DNA of 64,000 nt from NCBI RefSeq assembly GCF_004122735.1, contig NZ_SDIF01000010.1, positions 54,217 through 118,216 on the forward strand, written 5' to 3'. Position 1 is the stretch's first letter, and each line of letters opens with the position of its first letter. Under the pieces are notes generated by a model. That model was not told where the DNA came from. It saw only the letters and a list, made by a program, of their open reading frames with translations, and ran no database searches. This DNA comes from Streptomyces sioyaensis. GTDB taxonomy: Bacteria > Actinomycetota > Actinomycetes > Streptomycetales > Streptomycetaceae. The position numbers and the translations under genes are program-made. Positions 62,159 through 64,000 of the stretch are shown here, piece by piece.

Positions 62159-62782
62159 TCAGCGTCCGCCGAGCGCGCTGACCACGGCCGCGGTCAGCTC
62201 GTCGAGATAGCCGGCCGGCACCTCGTCCCGGACCACCAGCAGCCGCCAGTACAGCGGCCCGGTCAGCAGGTCCAGGGCCAGCCGGCCGTCCGCGCCGGCC
62301 GGGATCTCGCCGCGCTCGACGGCGCGCGCCACCATCGCCGTGGCGACGCCCTCCTGGCTGTCGTGCAGCGCGGACTTCAGTGCGGCCGCCAGTTCGGGGC
62401 TGCGGGCCGCCTCCGCCAGCAGGTCCGGGATGATCTGCGAGGCCATGGGGTGGCGCAGCGCACGGGCCGCGACCTCCAGCAGCACCCGTACATCGCCGGA
62501 CAGCGACCCGGTGTCCGGCGTCGGCATGCCCGCCGCGGCCACCGCGGAGACCACATCGAGGACCAGGTGCAGCTTGGAGCGCCACCGGCGGTAGACGGCG
62601 GTCTTGCCCACGCCGGCCCGCCGCGCGATGCCCTCGATCGACATCCGGGCGAAGCCCACCGCGGCCAGTTCCTCGAAGACCGCGGCACGGATCGCCGCGG
62701 TCTTGTCCTCGCGCAGTACGGCGGCGCCTGCCGGGCTCCGGCGCGCCGCCGCGGTCTCGCTTCCGCTGCCGTCGTGTGCCAT
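62159..62782 (-). CDS. TetR-family transcriptional regulator
   Basis: A 207-residue regulator. The DNA-binding domain is at about residues 27-75: TAAIRAAVFEELAAVGFARMSIEGIARRAGVGKTAVYRRWRSKLHLVLDVV. The C-terminal ligand/dimer domain (LLEVAARALRHPMASQIIPDLLAEAARSPELAAAL) is of the TetR_C_16-like type. It is divergent from the TagG-like exporter gene across 138 nt containing a duplicated operator-like motif, so it likely represses itself and the exporter operon. ATG 62782; the ribosome site is weak. Confidence 0.93.
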   Translation of the reverse strand: MAHDGSGSETAAARRSPAGAAVLREDKTAAIRAAVFEELAAVGFARMSIEGIARRAGVGKTAVYRRWRSKLHLVLDVVSAVAAAGMPTPDTGSLSGDVRVLLEVAARALRHPMASQIIPDLLAEAARSPELAAALKSALHDSQEGVATAMVARAVERGEIPAGADGRLALDLLTGPLYWRLLVVRDEVPAGYLDELTAAVVSALGGR

Positions 62783-62794
62783 GGCTTGAGCATA

Positions 62795-62860
62795 ACGTCA
62801 CGACGCTACGGTTGCGTTTCGACGCGGGCTCCCTCTAGTCTCGACGTCGCGACGATACGG
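62795..62860. promoter_or_regulatory. Duplicated operator-like motif in the tetR/exporter intergenic region
   Basis: A 17-bp motif ACGTC-R-CGACG-M-TACGG occurs at 62795-62811 and again at 62844-62860 with two differences. Each contains a CGTC(A/G)CGACG dyad, perfect in the second copy (62845-62854). Spacing is 49 bp start to start, and the copies lie 13 and 61 bp from the TetR and exporter starts respectively. Confidence 0.6.
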
Positions 62861-62920
62861 ACCCGTCCCATCGTCGCCCCCGTGTGCGGCCCCTGTACGC
62901 AAACGAAAGCGGCCTCCTCC

Positions 62921-63856
62921 ATGCCCCAGACCCTCGCGCCCCCGGTCGCGACGCCCACCCCGGCGCCCGCGCCCGGCACCGCCCCCGACCCCGAGCTGCG
63001 CGCGCTGGCCGAACGCCATGGCCTCACGGTGAGTGGCGCCCGCCCCTCACTGTCGGAGTACACCCGCCAGCTGTGGCACCGGCGGCACTTCATCACCTCG
63101 TTCGCCAGCGCCAAGCTGACCGCGCAGTACACCACCGCCAAGCTCGGGCAGCTCTGGCAGGTACTGACCCCGCTGCTCAACGCGGCCGTCTACTACTTGA
63201 TCTTCGGCGTGCTGATCGGCACCCGGAGAGGCGTCCCGGACTACGTCCCGTTCCTGGTGACCGGCGTCTTCGTCTTCACCTTCCTGCAGAACTCGGTGAT
63301 GGCCGGCACCCGGGCGATCTCCGGCAGCCTCGGCCTGGTGCGGGCGCTGCACTTCCCGCGGGCCTGTCTGCCGATCTCCTTCTGTCTGGCACAGCTGCAG
63401 CAACTGCTGTACTCCATGGGCGTGCTCGTGGTCATCCTGCTGTGCTTCGGGCAGGTCCCGACCTGGTCGTGGCTGCTGGTCGTCCCGGCGCTGACGCTGC
63501 AGTTCGTCTTCAACACCGGCCTGGCGATGGTCATGGCACGGCTGGGGGCGAAGACCCCCGACCTGGCGCAGCTGATGCCCTTCATCATGCGGACCTGGAT
63601 GTACGCGTCCGGCGTGATGTTCAGCATCAGCCTGATCCTCCAGGGCAAGCACCTCCCGCAGTTCGTGGTGGTGCTGCTGAACGGCAACCCCGCCGCGGTC
63701 TACATCGACCTGATGCGCTTCGCCCTGATCGACAGCTTCACGCACAAGCAACTGCCGCCGCATGTCTGGGCGTTCGCCGCGGGCTGGGCCCTGCTGGCCG
63801 GTGTCTTCGGCTATGTGTACTTCTGGAAGGCCGAGGAGCGGTACGGACGTGGCTGA
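62921..63856 (+). CDS. ABC-2 polysaccharide/teichoic acid export permease, TagG-like
   Basis: A 311-residue inner-membrane permease. After a Pro/Ala-rich N-terminus, the ABC-2 domain starts HFITSFASAKLTAQYTTAKLGQLWQVLTPLLNAAVYYLIFGVLIG, the hallmark of TagG/Wzm exporters. Five more segments follow (FLVTGVFVFTFLQNS, GVLVVILLCFG, LTLQFVFNTGLAM and so on) and ALIDSFTHKQLPPH, ending WKAEERYGRG. The family moves lipid-linked wall polymers out of the cytoplasm with a TagH/Wzt ATPase, which is the next gene, overlapping by 8 nt. No ribosome site precedes the ATG at 62921; an in-frame GTG at 62882 is an alternative. Confidence 0.92.
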   Translation: MPQTLAPPVATPTPAPAPGTAPDPELRALAERHGLTVSGARPSLSEYTRQLWHRRHFITSFASAKLTAQYTTAKLGQLWQVLTPLLNAAVYYLIFGVLIGTRRGVPDYVPFLVTGVFVFTFLQNSVMAGTRAISGSLGLVRALHFPRACLPISFCLAQLQQLLYSMGVLVVILLCFGQVPTWSWLLVVPALTLQFVFNTGLAMVMARLGAKTPDLAQLMPFIMRTWMYASGVMFSISLILQGKHLPQFVVVLLNGNPAAVYIDLMRFALIDSFTHKQLPPHVWAFAAGWALLAGVFGYVYFWKAEERYGRG

Positions 63857-64000
63857 ACTGACGAACGGTACGGACATGGCCGAGCACACGAACGGCAGCC
63901 GGCCGACCGAGGCCGCCCAGGACCGCATCCCGACCGTGATCGCGGACGATCTGCACATCGTCTACCGCGTCTACGGCACGGGAGCCGGCAAGGGCAGCGC
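63849..64000 (+). CDS. Partial: ABC exporter ATP-binding protein, TagH-like N-terminus
   Basis: Only the first 50 codons are inside the window. The frame opens at a GTG at 63849 with GAGGAG 10 nt upstream, overlapping the permease stop. The visible part is a hydrophilic leader (VAELTNGTDMAEHTNGS), then PTVIADDLHIVYRVYGTGAGKGSA, which resembles the start of TagH/Wzt-type polysaccharide ATPases. Walker A is not reached. The assignment leans on the overlap with the TagG-like permease. Confidence 0.75.
   Translation, partial: MAELTNGTDMAEHTNGSRPTEAAQDRIPTVIADDLHIVYRVYGTGAGKGS

Overview
The window is a stretch of Streptomyces (or very close relative) chromosome. The evidence is the very high G+C coding style, frequent GTG/TTG starts with GGAGG-type ribosome sites, an XRE/DUF397 regulator pair, a SigU/RsuA-like pair, an NnaR-type HemD/winged-helix regulator beside narK, an ssrA tag ending in FALAA, and a sortase-E type LAETG surface protein. 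From memory the gene order follows the S. coelicolor SCO294x-SCO300x region (murA, hup, malic enzyme, helD, rsuA/sigU, nnaR, narK, ssrA/smpB, ftsX/ftsE, prfB, pkaB/pkaA, galE). No database was consulted.

Layout. 1-5221 (- strand) carries two subunits of a xanthine-dehydrogenase-like molybdo-flavoenzyme (the left one runs off the edge), a DUF3039 zinc protein, an unrecognised protein and YqgE. 5518-9344 holds murA (+), hup and an ACT-domain malic enzyme (-). 9859-13876 (-) holds the RNA-polymerase-associated helicase HelD and a translationally coupled ECF sigma/anti-sigma pair. 14159-23586 is a mixed accessory and regulatory stretch: a carboxyethylornithine-synthase-like enzyme, a CGNR protein, a beheaded methyltransferase, nnaR and narK each with a candidate GlnR box, an XRE/DUF397 pair with a triplicated DUF397 motif, a DUF4232 lipoprotein, and a LysR regulator facing the wreck of an MFS exporter across a perfect LysR-type operator.

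23671-30456 (mostly -) is the conserved ftsE-ftsX, S41 peptidase, smpB, ssrA block with prfB. A small zinc-ribbon membrane protein and a Gly/Thr-repeat LAETG wall protein lie between. 30602-37576 holds two Ser/Thr kinases (PkaB, PkaA) divergent from an FHA-FtsK/EccC-like ATPase, which looks like a kinase/phosphopeptide-reader module. 37837-41538 is a sugar ABC importer without its own ATPase; its first permease carries an unusual extracytoplasmic insertion domain.

41896 to the right edge reads as a cell-wall glycopolymer locus: two methyltransferases, two glycosyltransferase/CDP-glycerol-phosphotransferase fusions, two other GT2 proteins with C-terminal beta-rich domains, galE, a YfhO-like membrane protein, a GtrB/GtrA pair, a PIG-L deacetylase with a propeller-like tail, and a TagG/TagH-type ABC exporter behind a TetR regulator. 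The cleanest unusual observation is a 160-bp palindromic element with perfect 25-bp terminal inverted repeats. It sits exactly in the TA dinucleotide shared by the overlapping stop codons of two convergent genes (gtrA and the PIG-L gene), and its duplicated TA and terminal G recreate a stop for both.
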